From Thiohalophilus sp. (GTDB lineage Bacteria > Pseudomonadota > Gammaproteobacteria > UBA6429 > Thiohalophilaceae), in NCBI RefSeq assembly GCF_034522235.1, contig NZ_JAXHLN010000003.1:1612001-1676000 (forward strand): a DNA stretch of 64,000 nucleotides, in the 5' to 3' direction. Every line of letters begins with the position of its first letter. Within the stretch, counting starts at the first letter, position 1. This document shows positions 43,430 through 57,441 of the stretch, one piece after another. The notes under the pieces are model-generated. The model was not told the origin of the DNA. It did not search any database and saw only the letters and a program-made list of their open reading frames with translations. The translations under genes were made by a program, and so were the position numbers.

Positions 43430-44830
<1,401 letters not shown>

Positions 44831-44948
44831 CTATTTTACACAATTTAGTGGGAACTGTCCGCTGTCCAATATCATTCACCACACGACTGCAGGGACAAGG
44901 TGAAACCGCAGGACGAGAGGGTGGCCTGGGCCATGCAATCGACAGGCT

Positions 44949-45034
44949 GTAGGAGGCCAGCCCTCTGGCCGATAGGTTGAGAGTAGTGCGATCGTCGAGG
45001 CTGAATCGCCGAGAGGGCTCGGCTCCTACAGGGT
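44949..45034. repeat. REP/BIME-like inverted pair
   Basis: ctgtaggaggccagccctctggccgatag (44949-44977) and aatcgccgagagggctcggctcctacagg (45005-45033) face each other. The ctgtaggag.. ..gcgat layout resembles REP-like elements of other gammaproteobacteria. Lies in the 274 bp gap between purB and the next gene; nothing else was seen there. Confidence 0.75.
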
Positions 45035-45071
45035 CGTATAGTGTGCCTGCAGGGCGAGGGGGCGAATTCTC

Positions 45072-45299
45072 TTAACCCGCCTGGCGGTATATCAAGCCCG
45101 GTTTGAACAATATTTCATTGGCCGCCAGCTGATCCAGGGGACAACCTTCTTCATTACACCACGCGAGGCGATCGTATTCGTAACGATAGCCGTTGTGCTC
45201 GATGGACTGGTAGATCGGCTTGCCCAGATGACTCCCGATTTTCGGTCCGTATAACGGTTTTTGCACGACACTGACCTCCTGATTAACGATTTGCGACAT
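45072..45299 (-). CDS. Small hypothetical protein, 75 residues
   Basis: MSQIVNQEVSVVQKPLYGPKIG.. with a GCP-like CNEEGCPLDQLAANE segment (two cysteines five residues apart). An AGGAG-like site precedes the ATG (aggaggtcagtgtcg is within the first codons; upstream support is weak). No family recognised. Single-gene unit. Confidence 0.6.
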   Translation of the reverse strand: MSQIVNQEVSVVQKPLYGPKIGSHLGKPIYQSIEHNGYRYEYDRLAWCNEEGCPLDQLAANEILFKPGLIYRQAG

Positions 45300-45351
45300 G
45301 CACTTGCCCTGATGGCAAGATGTCCTGTTGCTATAGTCCCTACATGGTCAT

Positions 45352-45381
45352 GAAGCCGCCCGGTTTCAACCGGGCGGCTCG
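45352..45381. terminator. Strong stem-loop after acnA
   Basis: gccgcccggtt-tc-aaccgggcggc (45355-45378), an 11 bp GC-rich stem between the acnA stop and the 75-residue gene. No T-run, so efficiency is uncertain. Confidence 0.55.
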
Positions 45382-45421
45382 CTTCATCGTGCGATTAGTG
45401 ACGCAGTGGGACTTCAGGGGG

Positions 45422-48082
<2,661 letters not shown>

Positions 48083-48196
48083 GTAACAGGCTCCTTCGGA
48101 GAAAGCGATGATTTTGCCGGTGAATTATTCCCGCAATTATACGCCAAAGCGGCGGGGGCTGAAACAAACGCGGCTCTTTTTGGGGCCGGGAAATAA
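48083..48196. other. acnA upstream leader
   Basis: About 110 bp with no gene. The segment ctttttggggccgggaaataaa (48174-48195) is repeated with changes at 48438-48460 (ctttttggggacgggaaacaaa), marking the left end of the duplicated block. Confidence 0.6.
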
Positions 48197-48343
48197 AACG
48201 CGGAGTTCGCAGAGACGCGGAGACGCAGAGATATAATGTTGGATGTTGAATGTTGAATTAAGATTCTGTATCGAATTCAACATTCAAAATTGCTTTTTAT
48301 TCTCCGCGCCTCTGCGACTCCGCGCTCTCTGCGTTAATTTTCA
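48197..48343. repeat. Nested inverted repeat, complete copy A
   Basis: Left GC arm acgcggagttcgcagagacgcggagacgcagag (48198-48230), inner left arm aatgttggatgttgaatgttgaatt (48235-48259), centre aagattctgtatcg, inner right arm aattcaacattcaaaatt (48274-48291), right GC arm ctccgcgcctctgcgactccgcgctctctgcgtt (48302-48335). Confidence 0.92.
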
Positions 48344-48351
48344 GAAACTAT

Positions 48352-48411
48352 CTACTGGCAAGGCAGCTGCCGGGCGGTATCGATCGGGCGTTTACGTTTA
48401 AACAGGACCTG
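48352..48411 (-). pseudogene. Decayed duplicate of the hflD 3' end
   Basis: Read on the minus strand this 60 bp encodes QVLFKRKRPIDTARQLPCQ-stop, in frame with and similar to the end of hflD ([19 protein letters not shown]-stop at 48650-48709). No indels, about 12 of 19 residues identical. Nothing hflD-like precedes it. It sits after repeat copy A exactly as the real hflD end sits after copy B. Confidence 0.8.
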
Positions 48412-48466
48412 TCATCTTCACGTAACATTCCTGTCAGGCTTTTTGGGGACGGGAAACAAAGCGCGG

Positions 48467-48643
48467 AGTTCGCAGAGGCGATTATGCCCGTTGTTTGGGT
48501 GCAAAGGCGCGGAGATATAATTTTTAATGTTGAATTTTAAATTTTGAATTAAGATTCTGTATCGAATTCAATATTCAACATTCAAAATTGCTTTTTATTC
48601 TCCGCGCCTCTGCGACTCCGCGTCCTCCGCGTTAACTTCCAGA
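48467..48643. repeat. Nested inverted repeat, complete copy B with 21 bp insert
   Basis: Same centre (aagattctgtatcg) and arms as copy A. The left arm is split by ttatgcccgttgtttgggtgc (48482-48502), whose reverse complement with one change recurs at 50510-50530. Right arm ctccgcgcctctgcgactccgcgtcctccgcgtt. Confidence 0.9.
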
Positions 48644-48649
48644 GCCTAA

Positions 48650-49267
48650 CTATTGGGCAAGCAACTGCTGGGCCGTATCGACGATGCGTTTGCGTTTGAA
48701 CAGGATCTGCCAGCGGCGGCCGCCGAGCTGGCGCCAGAGTACCGCGGCGCGGAGGCCGGCCAGGAGCAGGGCGCGGATACGGCTGACATTGTCGGGATTG
48801 GAGAGGTATTGCTGTTCGCCGTTGACCATGATCTTCGGCGTGAGTGTACTGATGGTGTCGCTGTAGATGCCGGACAGGTTGGCCAGGACGTTGGTGTGGG
48901 TCAGGGCGTAGTGCTCGGTTTGTGCGCGGGCCCGTTCGATTCCCTCGGCGATTTGCCCCAGCATGGCGGGGTTTTTGTCCAGTTTACGTTGCAGGTGCAG
49001 CAGCGCGATGACATAGCGGGCAATTTCGACCTTGCGGTTTTGCGCGCTGGTTCCCAGCTGATTGATCAGGGTCTGCAAGCCGGTACGCAGCACCGCGGGT
49101 GGACCAAAGACATCGGTGACCGAGTCGGGATGGGTATTGAGGATCCCTTGCAAACAAACCTGCAGGTCATCGTCGTCGTAGCGGCCGCTGCTGGCGATGT
49201 TATGCACCAGCTGGGCCGTTTGAAATACCGCAGCCAACGCCAGGGTTTGTTCTTCTGTCCGGTTCAT
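48650..49267 (-). CDS. hflD: HflD, high frequency lysogenisation protein homologue
   Basis: 205 residues from the ATG at 49267 ([25 protein letters not shown]). The start overlaps the mnmA stop (ATGA), as in other gammaproteobacteria. In E. coli HflD is a peripheral membrane protein that affects lambda CII stability; its general role is unclear. A frame extending to 49360 lies inside mnmA and is rejected. Confidence 0.93.
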   Translation of the reverse strand: MNRTEEQTLALAAVFQTAQLVHNIASSGRYDDDDLQVCLQGILNTHPDSVTDVFGPPAVLRTGLQTLINQLGTSAQNRKVEIARYVIALLHLQRKLDKNPAMLGQIAEGIERARAQTEHYALTHTNVLANLSGIYSDTISTLTPKIMVNGEQQYLSNPDNVSRIRALLLAGLRAAVLWRQLGGRRWQILFKRKRIVDTAQQLLAQ

Positions 49268-50361
49268 GCCTGACTCCGCTGATAATCCTGAATAATGCCG
49301 CCACCGAGGCAGACCTCGTTCTGATAGAACACGACAGACTGACCGGGGGTGATGGCCCACTGGGGATCCGCAAAGGTGACTTCACAGACGCCGTCGTGCA
49401 AACGGGTAATGGTACAGGCCGTGTCCTGCTGGCGATAGCGGGTCCGGGCGGTGCATTGCAGCGGTATGGGTGGTGCACTGCCGGCGACCCAGTGCAGATC
49501 GGTGGCGGTCAGCTGTTGACTGTAGAGCAGGGGATGATCGTGGCCGTTGACGACGATCAACACATTATTGTTCAGATCCTTGTCGGCCACATACCAGGTG
49601 GCATCCGGGTACCCCTTGACCCCGCCGATGCCCAGCCCCTGGCGCTGGCCCAGGGTGTAATACATCAATCCCTCGTGGCGGCCGAGTCGCTCCCCCGGAG
49701 GCGTGTGGATCTCGCCGGGCTGGGCGGGCAGGTAGTGTTTGAGAAAGGCCCGAAAATTCCGTTCGCCGATAAAACAGATGCCGGTGCTGTCTTTCTTATC
49801 GAAGGTGACCAGCTTTTGCTGTTCGGCCAGGCGGCGGACTTGCGGCTTGTCCAGTTCGCCCACGGGAAACAGGCTTCGGCTGAGCTGCTCCTGATTCAGG
49901 GTATATAAAAAGTAACTCTGATCCTTGTTGTGATCCTTGCCGCGCAACAGGTAATAATGGCCATCCTGTTCGCGGATCCGGGCGTAATGACCGGTGGCAA
50001 TGCGTTCGGCGCCCTGCGCCAGGGCATAATCCAGAAAGGCCCGGAACTTGATCTCCCGGTTGCAGAGAATGTCAGGATTGGGGGTGCGCCCGGCACCGTA
50101 CTCCTGCAGAAAATAACTGAATACCCGATCCCAGTATTGATCCGCGAAATTGACGCCCTGCAATGGGATGCCCAGTGCCTCGCATACTTGCTGTGCGTCC
50201 TTGAGATCGTCTTCCGCGGCGCAGTGATCATCGACATCGTCGCCTTCCCAGTTTTTCATGAATACCCCGCGCACGGCATGGCCCTGCTGTTTTAACAACA
50301 GCGCCGCCACCGACGAGTCGACCCCGCCGGACATGCCTACGATGATATTCATTGCTGCCAT
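49264..50361 (-). CDS. mnmA: tRNA 2-thiouridylase MnmA
   Basis: 365 residues. PP-loop [14 protein letters not shown], catalytic cysteines in [12 protein letters not shown] (Cys about 105) and [15 protein letters not shown] (Cys about 202). Adds sulfur to U34 of Lys, Glu and Gln tRNAs, usually receiving it through TusBCD-TusE, relatives of DsrEFH-DsrC. Start at 50361 or at 50352 ([10 protein letters not shown]); the shorter matches the family better. Confidence 0.96.
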   Translation of the reverse strand: MAAMNIIVGMSGGVDSSVAALLLKQQGHAVRGVFMKNWEGDDVDDHCAAEDDLKDAQQVCEALGIPLQGVNFADQYWDRVFSYFLQEYGAGRTPNPDILCNREIKFRAFLDYALAQGAERIATGHYARIREQDGHYYLLRGKDHNKDQSYFLYTLNQEQLSRSLFPVGELDKPQVRRLAEQQKLVTFDKKDSTGICFIGERNFRAFLKHYLPAQPGEIHTPPGERLGRHEGLMYYTLGQRQGLGIGGVKGYPDATWYVADKDLNNNVLIVVNGHDHPLLYSQQLTATDLHWVAGSAPPIPLQCTARTRYRQQDTACTITRLHDGVCEVTFADPQWAITPGQSVVFYQNEVCLGGGIIQDYQRSQA

Positions 50362-50393
50362 AATTTTGATGACTTGCTGGTTGTTTTATAAAA

Positions 50394-50557
50394 CCACCGA
50401 AACGCCGAAGTCACTGAATATACTGAAAGATAATGCTTGATATTGATCAGTGACAGCGGTAACCGTAGAGGTGAATATTCTGAGATGATCAATTTTTCTC
50501 CGCGCCTCTGCACCCAAACGACGGGCATAAACGCCTCTGCGATCTCCGCGTTATATC
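50394..50557. repeat. Composite intergenic repeat between mnmA and nudJ
   Basis: Left part accaccgaaacgccgaagtcactgaatatactgaa (50394-50428, caccgaag family). Right part ctccgcgcctctgcacccaaacgacgggcataaacgcctctgcgatctccgcgtt (50499-50553), a GC arm split by the same 21-mer that splits copy B at 48482. Confidence 0.82.
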
Positions 50558-50581
50558 CCGGAGTGTTTACAAAATGGACCG

Positions 50582-51028
50582 CTATTCGATGTCACGATAC
50601 AGCTCGAGAGCGAACCGCTGTCCCTGCAGGTAATCCTCGATGCTTTGCATCACCAGTGGGCTGCGCAGTTTATTCGCTTGCGACAGCAATTCGTCCGGGC
50701 TGAGCCAGAGCGCGCGCAGGATACCATCGTCCAGTTCCCGGTCTGTAACCGCTTCGCCGACGCTACCGCAGAAGGCATGGCGCACAAAGGTGATATCGTT
50801 ATCCGGGTGCGTCCAGCGATAGATCCCGGTGACGGCCTGCGGCGCGAAGTAATGCGCCGTCTCTTCCAGGGTCTCGCGGATGACGGCATCGACAAAGCTT
50901 TCCCCGGCCTCCACATGGCCGGCCGGCTGGTTAAGGACGATCCGGCCCTCGACGTCTTCCTCGACCATGAGAAAGCGGCCGTTTTGTTCGATCACCGCGG
51001 CGACGGTCAGGTGGGGCTGAAATGTCAT
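50582..51028 (-). CDS. nudJ: NUDIX hydrolase NudJ
   Basis: 148 residues with the NUDIX box GHVEAGESFVDAVIRETLEETAH (about residues 38-60; Gx5Ex7REUxEExGU pattern). Phosphatase for nucleoside di/triphosphates and HMP-PP in E. coli. It overlaps the rluE frame by 98 bp, far more than typical. Confidence 0.92.
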   Translation of the reverse strand: MTFQPHLTVAAVIEQNGRFLMVEEDVEGRIVLNQPAGHVEAGESFVDAVIRETLEETAHYFAPQAVTGIYRWTHPDNDITFVRHAFCGSVGEAVTDRELDDGILRALWLSPDELLSQANKLRSPLVMQSIEDYLQGQRFALELYRDIE

Positions 51029-51593
51029 GGGACTCGCAATACTGTTGCAGGGTGGGCCAGGGTTGTTCTATCTCTTGCCACTGTCCGGGTTCGATCCCGG
51101 CGAGTGTCCAGGGGCCGATAGCATACCGGATCAGGCGCAGGGTAGGGTAGCCGACGGCGGCGGTCATGCGCCGCACTTGCCGGTTGCGGCCTTCGCGCAG
51201 AGTCAGGGAGAGCCAGCTGTCCGGCACATTCAGACGGTGACGGATCGGGGGCTGGCGCGGCCAGACAGCCGGTTCCGGGATGATCGAGACCTCGGCCGGA
51301 GCACTGGGGCCCTCTTTGAGCCTGACCCCGTGACGCAGTGCTTTCAGTGCCGCGCTGTCTGGCTTACCCTCGACCTGGACCCAGTAGATTTTGGGCAGCT
51401 TGAAGGCCGGAGCGCTGATGCGGTTCTGCAGTTTGCCGTCGTCGGTCAGCAGTAACAGACCTTCACTGTCCTTGTCCAACCGCCCGGCGGGGTAAATCGC
51501 CGGAATACTGATGTACCTGGCCAGTCCCGGGACATCCTGTTCGCTCCGGAACTGGCACAATACATTGAAGGGTTTGTTAAAAACGATTAGCAT
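50931..51593 (-). CDS. rluE: 23S rRNA pseudouridine synthase E
   Basis: 220 residues. Catalytic Asp in YPAGRLDKDSEGLLLLTDDG (about residue 39) and TLREGRNRQVRRMTAAVGYPTLRLIRYAIG. Modifies U2457 of 23S rRNA in E. coli. The family core ends near QQYCESHDI; the remaining about 25 basic residues (rich in Arg, Asp, Pro and Gly) overlap the start of nudJ. ATG at 51593. Confidence 0.94.
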   Translation of the reverse strand: MLIVFNKPFNVLCQFRSEQDVPGLARYISIPAIYPAGRLDKDSEGLLLLTDDGKLQNRISAPAFKLPKIYWVQVEGKPDSAALKALRHGVRLKEGPSAPAEVSIIPEPAVWPRQPPIRHRLNVPDSWLSLTLREGRNRQVRRMTAAVGYPTLRLIRYAIGPWTLAGIEPGQWQEIEQPWPTLQQYCESHDISAPPDRRRGDRTKRPLSHGRGRRRGPDRP

Positions 51594-51693
51594 GAATAGC
51601 CCTATGAAAAAAATGTATTAACAAAACAGCTCAATAATAAAGTATAAATGCCGACAAGCAACCCGTTCCCGATAAAGTGTAACCTGAATCAGT

Positions 51694-53927
51694 ATGTCGC
51701 AACCCTCCCTGCAAAAACGATTTTTCGCCATGGCGCTCGTTATTCTGGCCGCGCTGGGAGGCGTTGTTTATTACAGTCATACCCTTGTAGATCAAACTGC
51801 TAACGAAGCGATACAGACGATTGCCGAAACGCGAGAACTGGAACAGCGTGTCAACGAATTACGCAACCAGTTACAAACTCTGAAGCAGCTTGTCTATCAA
51901 AGAACTGTAATATCCTATAGTCAAGATAATCAGGTTAAACAGAAACTGCTCGGGCAGATCGAGGTGGTTGATAGTCAGATTGATAGTTTTTTTTCTACAT
52001 CAAGCCGATACAGTTCATGGCGGGAGGAATCCAAAGATGAGCCTGATTCATTCGCGGCTTTAGCGGCCGATGCCAAACAACACTTTCAAAAGATCAAGCG
52101 TTATATTGATTATTACAATATGGTTCTGGAGGATCCGCGTTTACGGTTCCCCTCCGCAGGACCCTTGAATGACGAATTACTGCCATTAAATCGCAGTTTT
52201 ATTACTGCTCTTAACAACGCGATACATGAAATAGAGGATTCGGAGGAATTAAATCAGAAAGAGACGATTCTCGGTATACTGGCGGATTTGCGTTACGCCT
52301 GGATTCAGCAAATAAGCATATTCAGAATGTTTGCGCTATCGCGCAGCGGAATGTTTGATACGCCGAGGACAGCCATGGAAACGACGCTTGTTGATCGCGA
52401 GTTGTTTGTCGAACAAGTCAACATTTTATTCTCCAGGTTAAATCGCCTTGACAGACAGGGTGTTCTGCCGTTTGAAACAAGTCTGTCGGTTGAGCAAATG
52501 ATAAAAATACAGAGGCGATATGAAAAACGATTTGATGAAATAAGACCAATACTGATGTCGGACGAATGGCGGATTGATCATTTGTTTTTGCAGGAAAATC
52601 TGCAGCCTGAATTTCAGGTGTTGAGCAACCTCATAAATCAAATCAACGAGACTATCAAACAGCATTCCACAAATGTCATAACGCAAACTCGCGATGTTGC
52701 AGGCGATATTAATGTGCTAATCCTGCTTTCCGGTGCTGTGCTGCTGGGCGTGATGGTGCTGGGTTATATGGCTTTTGAGCGACTAATACGCCGCCCTGTT
52801 CTGGTTGTGGCGGACGCGATGAATGCAGAGGCCAATGGCGAATCGTTTTATCCCATCATGAATGCCAACATAAAGGAAACCCGTTTGTTGGTCGAAGCAT
52901 TCCATAATATGCAGGAGCAGGTGCACTCTCGACAGACCCGGCTGGAATCGATACTGGGCAGTGCCGCCGAGGGCATTATCAGTATGGATGAGAACGGCGC
53001 TATCGAAGCGTTTAACACAGCTGCTGAAGAACTGTTTGGTTACCGTGCAGACGAGATACTGAGAGGGAATATTAATCAGTTGTTCCCCGCCGAGATACAA
53101 ACTCGTCAGGATTCATTTATTGCTGACTTGTGTCAGGGGAAAATTCGAAAGACCGATACCGAGATCGACACTGTCGGGTTGCACCGTGATGGTTCCGCCT
53201 TCCCGATGTCGCTCAAAATAAGTGAGATGACCGTTGGCGGACGGCGGCTTTATACCGCCCTGGTCGATGATGTTAGTGAGCGTATGACCATGATCAGCAA
53301 TTTGCGCCATCTGGCCGAACATGATTCGCTGACCGGGTTGGCAAACCGCTACTTCTTCCTGCAGGAGCTGGAACGTGTGGTGCACCGCGCATCGCGCGGG
53401 CAGCATTGTGATGTAGCACTGCTTTACATTGACATGGATAATTTCAAATATGTCAATGACACCATGGGGCATATGGCGGGTGACAAACTGTTGATCGAAG
53501 TCTCCGGTATGCTGAAACGGCGCAGTCGTGACACGGACCTGGTGGCGCGTATAGGCGGTGATGAATTTGCGGTCTTGCTCTATGATGTAACTCATGAAGA
53601 TGTACTGAACGCTGCCGAAGCATTCCGCGATAAATTACAAAATCATCACTTTTCCTTTGAAGGCAGAATGGCCGATGTCGGATGTTCCATTGGTGTAGCA
53701 ATGGTAGAGCAAGGTGTCAGCAAAGATGAGTTTCTGGCTCGGGCTGATCTCTCCTGTAATGCCGCCAAAAGGGCGGGGCGTAACAGGGTGCACCTTTACA
53801 GTGATACCGACAAACAGAATCTGGAGAACATCTCAGATGATATGGGCTGGGTGAGACGTATCAAGGATGCGGTGCGTAATAATCGGTTTATATTTGTTCT
53901 GCAGCCTATTATGCATGCCAGTACCCA
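51694..53927 (+). pseudogene. 5' part of GGDEF-EAL sensor protein, split by IS
   Basis: Encodes residues 1-744 of an ancestral protein of about 973. TM1 (about residues 9-29), long periplasmic-type sensor, TM2 (about 338-360), HAMP-like linker, PAS (about 415-535), then a GGDEF domain with inhibitory site RDTD and active site GGDEF (about 620). The I-site lies exactly five residues before the active site. The reading frame continues into the IS to a stop at 54081, adding about 51 foreign residues, so a diguanylate-cyclase-only protein could still be made. AT-richer and with different codon use than neighbours. Divergent from rluE (100 bp). Confidence 0.9.
53920..53927. repeat. Left target-site duplication of the IS256 element
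   Basis: agtaccca; identical copy at 55226-55233. Flanking cc extends identity to ten bases. Confidence 0.9.
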
Positions 53928-55225
53928 GAGGGTGTTCAAAACTCTGTGTCACCGAAGCACTTATAGCTCAATATGTTTTTCCAGCCTGCCCTCAAAATGG
54001 ATCGCCAGTTGCGAGAGGGTCAGGTTCCAGTTTTTCACCGGGTGCGTCCAGCGCTCGGACGCCTTGAGTATACCGGCATAGAGTAATTTGAGTAAGCTGT
54101 TTTCATTGGCGAACCCGCCCTTGGTTTTGGTCAGCTTGCGGAACTGACGATGCACGGCTTCGACGGCATTGGTGGTGTAAATGGCGGTGCGCACGTAGTC
54201 CGGATATTTGAAATAGGCCGATAGCGTAGGCCATTTACTGCGCCAGGACTGGATCACCATGGGGTACTTGTCACCCCATTTGGCTTCCAGTTCATCCAGG
54301 GCTGTCTCGGCGGCATTGAGGGTGGCGGCTTTATAGACGGTTTTGAGATCGGCCATGAAGGCTTTGTGATTTTTCGAGCCGACGTACTTTAGCGAGTTTC
54401 GGATCTGGTGAATGATGCAGTGCTGGATCTCGGTATCGGGGTAGAGGCTTTCGATGGCCTCGGGAAAGCCCTTGAGGCCGTCCACGCAGGCGATCAGAAT
54501 GTCCTTGACACCCCGGTTATGCAGATCGGTGAGCACGCTCAGCCAGTGGTGGGCGCCTTCGGTGTCCGACAGATACAGGCCCAGCAGCTCTTTTTTGCCG
54601 TCGATGTTCAGGCCCAGGATGGTGTAGATGGCCTTGCTAACATACCGGCCGTTCTCCTTGATTTTGTAATGGATGGCGTCGAGCCAGACAATCGGATAGA
54701 TGGCCTCCAGGTCCCGTTCCCGCCAGGCGGCCAGCTCGGGCAGGAGCTTGTCGGTGACGGCATTGAGGGTGCCATTGGACAGCGCGATGCCGTACATGTC
54801 ACCAATGTGGTCGCGGATGTCCTGATAGCTCATACCCAGAGCAAACAACGCAATGACCTTGCGTTCGAGCTCATCGGTCAGATGTGTCTGGTGCTTTTTG
54901 ACCAGCTGCGGCTCAAAGGTCCCGGCCCGGTCGCGAGGGGTGTCCAACTCAAATGGCCCGGCGGCGCTTTTCATGGTTTTTGAGGTGCTGCCATTTTTGC
55001 GATTGGGCGTCTCTTGGGCGTCCAGATGCGTCTCCAGCTCGGCTTGCATGGCCGCTTCGGTGAGCTGCTTGATCAGCGGGGTGAGGACCCCGTCCTTGCC
55101 ACTGAGGTCCTGGCCTTCACGCAACGCCTTGAGCGCCGCATCCATGTCGAAGTTGATTTGTTTTTTCATGTGTCATACCTTTTATAGACAGTTTAATGGA
55201 ATGACACAGAATTCTGAACACTACC
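53928..55225. mobile_element. IS256-family insertion sequence, 1298 bp
   Basis: Terminal inverted repeats of 24 bp: left gagggtgttcaaaactctgtgtca, right (reverse complement) ggtagtgttcagaattctgtgtca, 19 of 24 identical. Flanked by the 8 bp duplication agtaccca. One transposase gene on the opposite strand to the disrupted gene. Confidence 0.93.
53961..55169 (-). CDS. IS256-family transposase
   Basis: 402 residues. Mutator-type DDE: first Asp in YPIVWLDAIHYKI (about residue 164), second in ILIACVDGLKGFPEAI (about 229), Glu in IYTTNAVEAVHRQFRKLTK (about 339). N-terminal helix-turn-helix region. Intact, so the element is probably still mobile. Confidence 0.95.
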   Translation of the reverse strand: MKKQINFDMDAALKALREGQDLSGKDGVLTPLIKQLTEAAMQAELETHLDAQETPNRKNGSTSKTMKSAAGPFELDTPRDRAGTFEPQLVKKHQTHLTDELERKVIALFALGMSYQDIRDHIGDMYGIALSNGTLNAVTDKLLPELAAWRERDLEAIYPIVWLDAIHYKIKENGRYVSKAIYTILGLNIDGKKELLGLYLSDTEGAHHWLSVLTDLHNRGVKDILIACVDGLKGFPEAIESLYPDTEIQHCIIHQIRNSLKYVGSKNHKAFMADLKTVYKAATLNAAETALDELEAKWGDKYPMVIQSWRSKWPTLSAYFKYPDYVRTAIYTTNAVEAVHRQFRKLTKTKGGFANENSLLKLLYAGILKASERWTHPVKNWNLTLSQLAIHFEGRLEKHIEL

Positions 55226-55233
55226 AGTACCCA
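55226..55233. repeat. Right target-site duplication of the IS256 element
   Basis: agtaccca, matching 53920-53927. Confidence 0.9.
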
Positions 55234-55921
55234 TGAGATCAGCCGTTGGGAGGTATTGCTGCGCATGTTGGATGATAATGATAAATTCATTATGCCCAGT
55301 GGCTTTATTCCGCCGGCAGAGCGCTTCAGCATGATGCCGGAGATCGACCGTTGGGTAGTTAACCATGCTATTGATTTTCTCGCCAGTGATGAAAGCGACA
55401 AAATGAAGCTGGCGATCAATCTGTCTGCAGCCTCGTTTGATAATGAGGAGATGATTAACTGTATTACCGATAAAATCGCTCAGACCGGGATTGATCCTAC
55501 CCGTATGATATTCGAAATTACGGAAACCGTTGCCATGGCGGACCTGGAGCTGACCGCCTCGTTTATGGCGAAGTTGCGTAAGCTGGGCTGCCGCACTGCG
55601 CTGGATGACTTTGGCGTCGGTTACTCCTCATTTGCTTATCTTAAAGATCTACCGGTCGACTACGTGAAAATCGACGGCTCATTTGTTTGTGATATCGATA
55701 GCAATGAATTGAATCGAGCCATTGTCAAGTCGATGAACGACGTGGCCCAGGCCATGGGTAAGCTGACTGTGGCCGAATTTGTGGAAAACGAGGCGTGTAG
55801 GCACGTACTGGAGTTGATGGGAGTGGATTACCTGCAGGGTTATTATATCGGCCGTCCGGCGATCCCCGCTTTCGAAGCTCGCCGTATTGAGCTGGTGCGG
55901 CGTACTGTCTCCTCCTCCTGA
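55234..55921 (+). pseudogene. 3' part of GGDEF-EAL sensor protein (EAL domain)
   Basis: Joining agtaccca to the sequence at 55234 restores one open frame: ..IMHAS-THEISRWEVLLRML... EAL residues are present: Glu of EVLLR, INLSAASF, FEITETVA, LDDFGVGYSS, VKIDGSFV, VAEFVENEA and YLQGYYIGRP. Most catalytic residues are therefore kept and the domain would have been a c-di-GMP phosphodiesterase. Alone, the fragment could start only at a TTG (55256) without a clear ribosome site. Confidence 0.88.
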
Positions 55922-56161
55922 ATCAAACGATCCGAATAGCAGGAGGTGCGGCTACCCTGCGCCCTCCGGAACGTTCGACCACAGGGGTATATTCATTGTA
56001 TGTCCTGGCAGGCACAGAACACCTCGTAAGGTTGACAATGTTCGGGTGGTCGGAACCTCTGTTTAGCACCTTCCCGTGCAAGTTTGTCGTTGACGGGCAT
56101 TCTTTCCAGGCTGTTGATCCTGATATAATCCGGCTTTCATTTGCGATGACAGGGTAGAGGT

Positions 56162-57421
56162 ATGGCTTACGACAAGATCGTCGTCCCCACGGACGGCCGG
56201 GCAATTGCGGTCAACCCGGATAACTCACTCAACGTGCCCGATAACCCGATTATCCCCTATATCGAGGGTGACGGCATCGGGGTTGATATCAGCCCGGTAA
56301 TGAAGAAGGTGATCGACGCCGCGGTGGCAAAGGCCTATGGCGGCAAGCGCCGGCTGCACTGGATGGAAATCTATGCCGGGGAAAAATCCACCCGCCTTTA
56401 TGGTGAAGATGTCTGGTTGCCCGACGAGACATTGGCGGCGATTCGCGAATTCAGTGTGGCCATCAAGGGCCCCCTGACCACCCCGATCGGCGGCGGCATT
56501 CGTTCTTTGAACGTGGCGCTGCGTCAGGATCTCGATCTCTATGTCTGCCTGCGCCCGGTCCGTTACTATGACGGCACCCCCAGCCCGCTGCGCGAGCCGG
56601 AAAAGACTGACATGGTCATTTTCCGCGAGAACTCCGAAGATATCTATGCCGGGATCGAATGGCAGGCGGGTACGCCGGAAGTGAAAAAAGTCATCCAGTT
56701 TCTGCAGCAGGAGATGGGGGTCAACAAGATCCGCTTCCCCGATAGTTCGGGAATCGGGGTCAAGCCGGTGTCCCGCGAAGGCACCGAACGACTGGTGCGC
56801 AAGGCCATCCAGTACGCCATCGACAACGATCGGCCTTCGGTGACCCTGGTGCACAAGGGCAATATCATGAAGTTCACCGAGGGGGCCTTCAAGCAGTGGG
56901 GTTACGATCTGGCGCAACGGGAGTTCGGTGCCGGGGAGATCGACGGCGGACCGTGGTGCAGCTTCAAAAACCCCAATACGGGGACAGAGATCGTGATCAA
57001 GGATGTCATTGCGGACGCCTTTTTGCAGCAGATCCTGCTGCGCCCGGAAGATTACGATGTGGTGGCCACGCTCAACCTCAACGGCGATTACGTCTCCGAT
57101 GCGCTGGCGGCCCAGGTCGGCGGGATCGGCATCGCACCGGGGGCGAACCTGTCCGATACGGTTGCGCTGTTCGAGGCGACCCACGGCACGGCACCCAAGT
57201 ACGCCGGCCAGGACAAGGTCAATCCCGGCTCCTTGATTCTCTCCGCGGAGATGATGCTGCGCCATCTGGGCTGGACAGAGGCGGCCGATCGGGTGGTGCA
57301 GGGGATGTCTCGCGCGATTGCCAACAAAACCGTCACCTATGACTTTGAGCGCCTGATGCAGGGCGCAACCCTGCTCAGTTGTTCCGCCTTTGGCGATGCG
57401 CTGATCGCGCAAATGGATTAA
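56162..57421 (+). CDS. icd: NADP-dependent isocitrate dehydrogenase
   Basis: 419 residues of the E. coli Icd type ([65 protein letters not shown] with the regulatory Ser, [25 protein letters not shown]). TCA cycle, makes 2-oxoglutarate, the cosubstrate of the oxygenases in this window. GAGG precedes the ATG (gatagagg-type site). Confidence 0.97.
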   Translation: MAYDKIVVPTDGRAIAVNPDNSLNVPDNPIIPYIEGDGIGVDISPVMKKVIDAAVAKAYGGKRRLHWMEIYAGEKSTRLYGEDVWLPDETLAAIREFSVAIKGPLTTPIGGGIRSLNVALRQDLDLYVCLRPVRYYDGTPSPLREPEKTDMVIFRENSEDIYAGIEWQAGTPEVKKVIQFLQQEMGVNKIRFPDSSGIGVKPVSREGTERLVRKAIQYAIDNDRPSVTLVHKGNIMKFTEGAFKQWGYDLAQREFGAGEIDGGPWCSFKNPNTGTEIVIKDVIADAFLQQILLRPEDYDVVATLNLNGDYVSDALAAQVGGIGIAPGANLSDTVALFEATHGTAPKYAGQDKVNPGSLILSAEMMLRHLGWTEAADRVVQGMSRAIANKTVTYDFERLMQGATLLSCSAFGDALIAQMD

Positions 57422-57441
57422 TACCCGGGATGATGTTGGAC

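Noticed and set aside
48197-48643. Two similar repeat copies as a CRISPR array
   Set aside because: Only two units, each with long internal inverted arms and gene remnant between; no spacer structure.
56225-57412. 395-residue frame opposite icd
   Set aside because: Antisense shadow of a strongly conserved gene.
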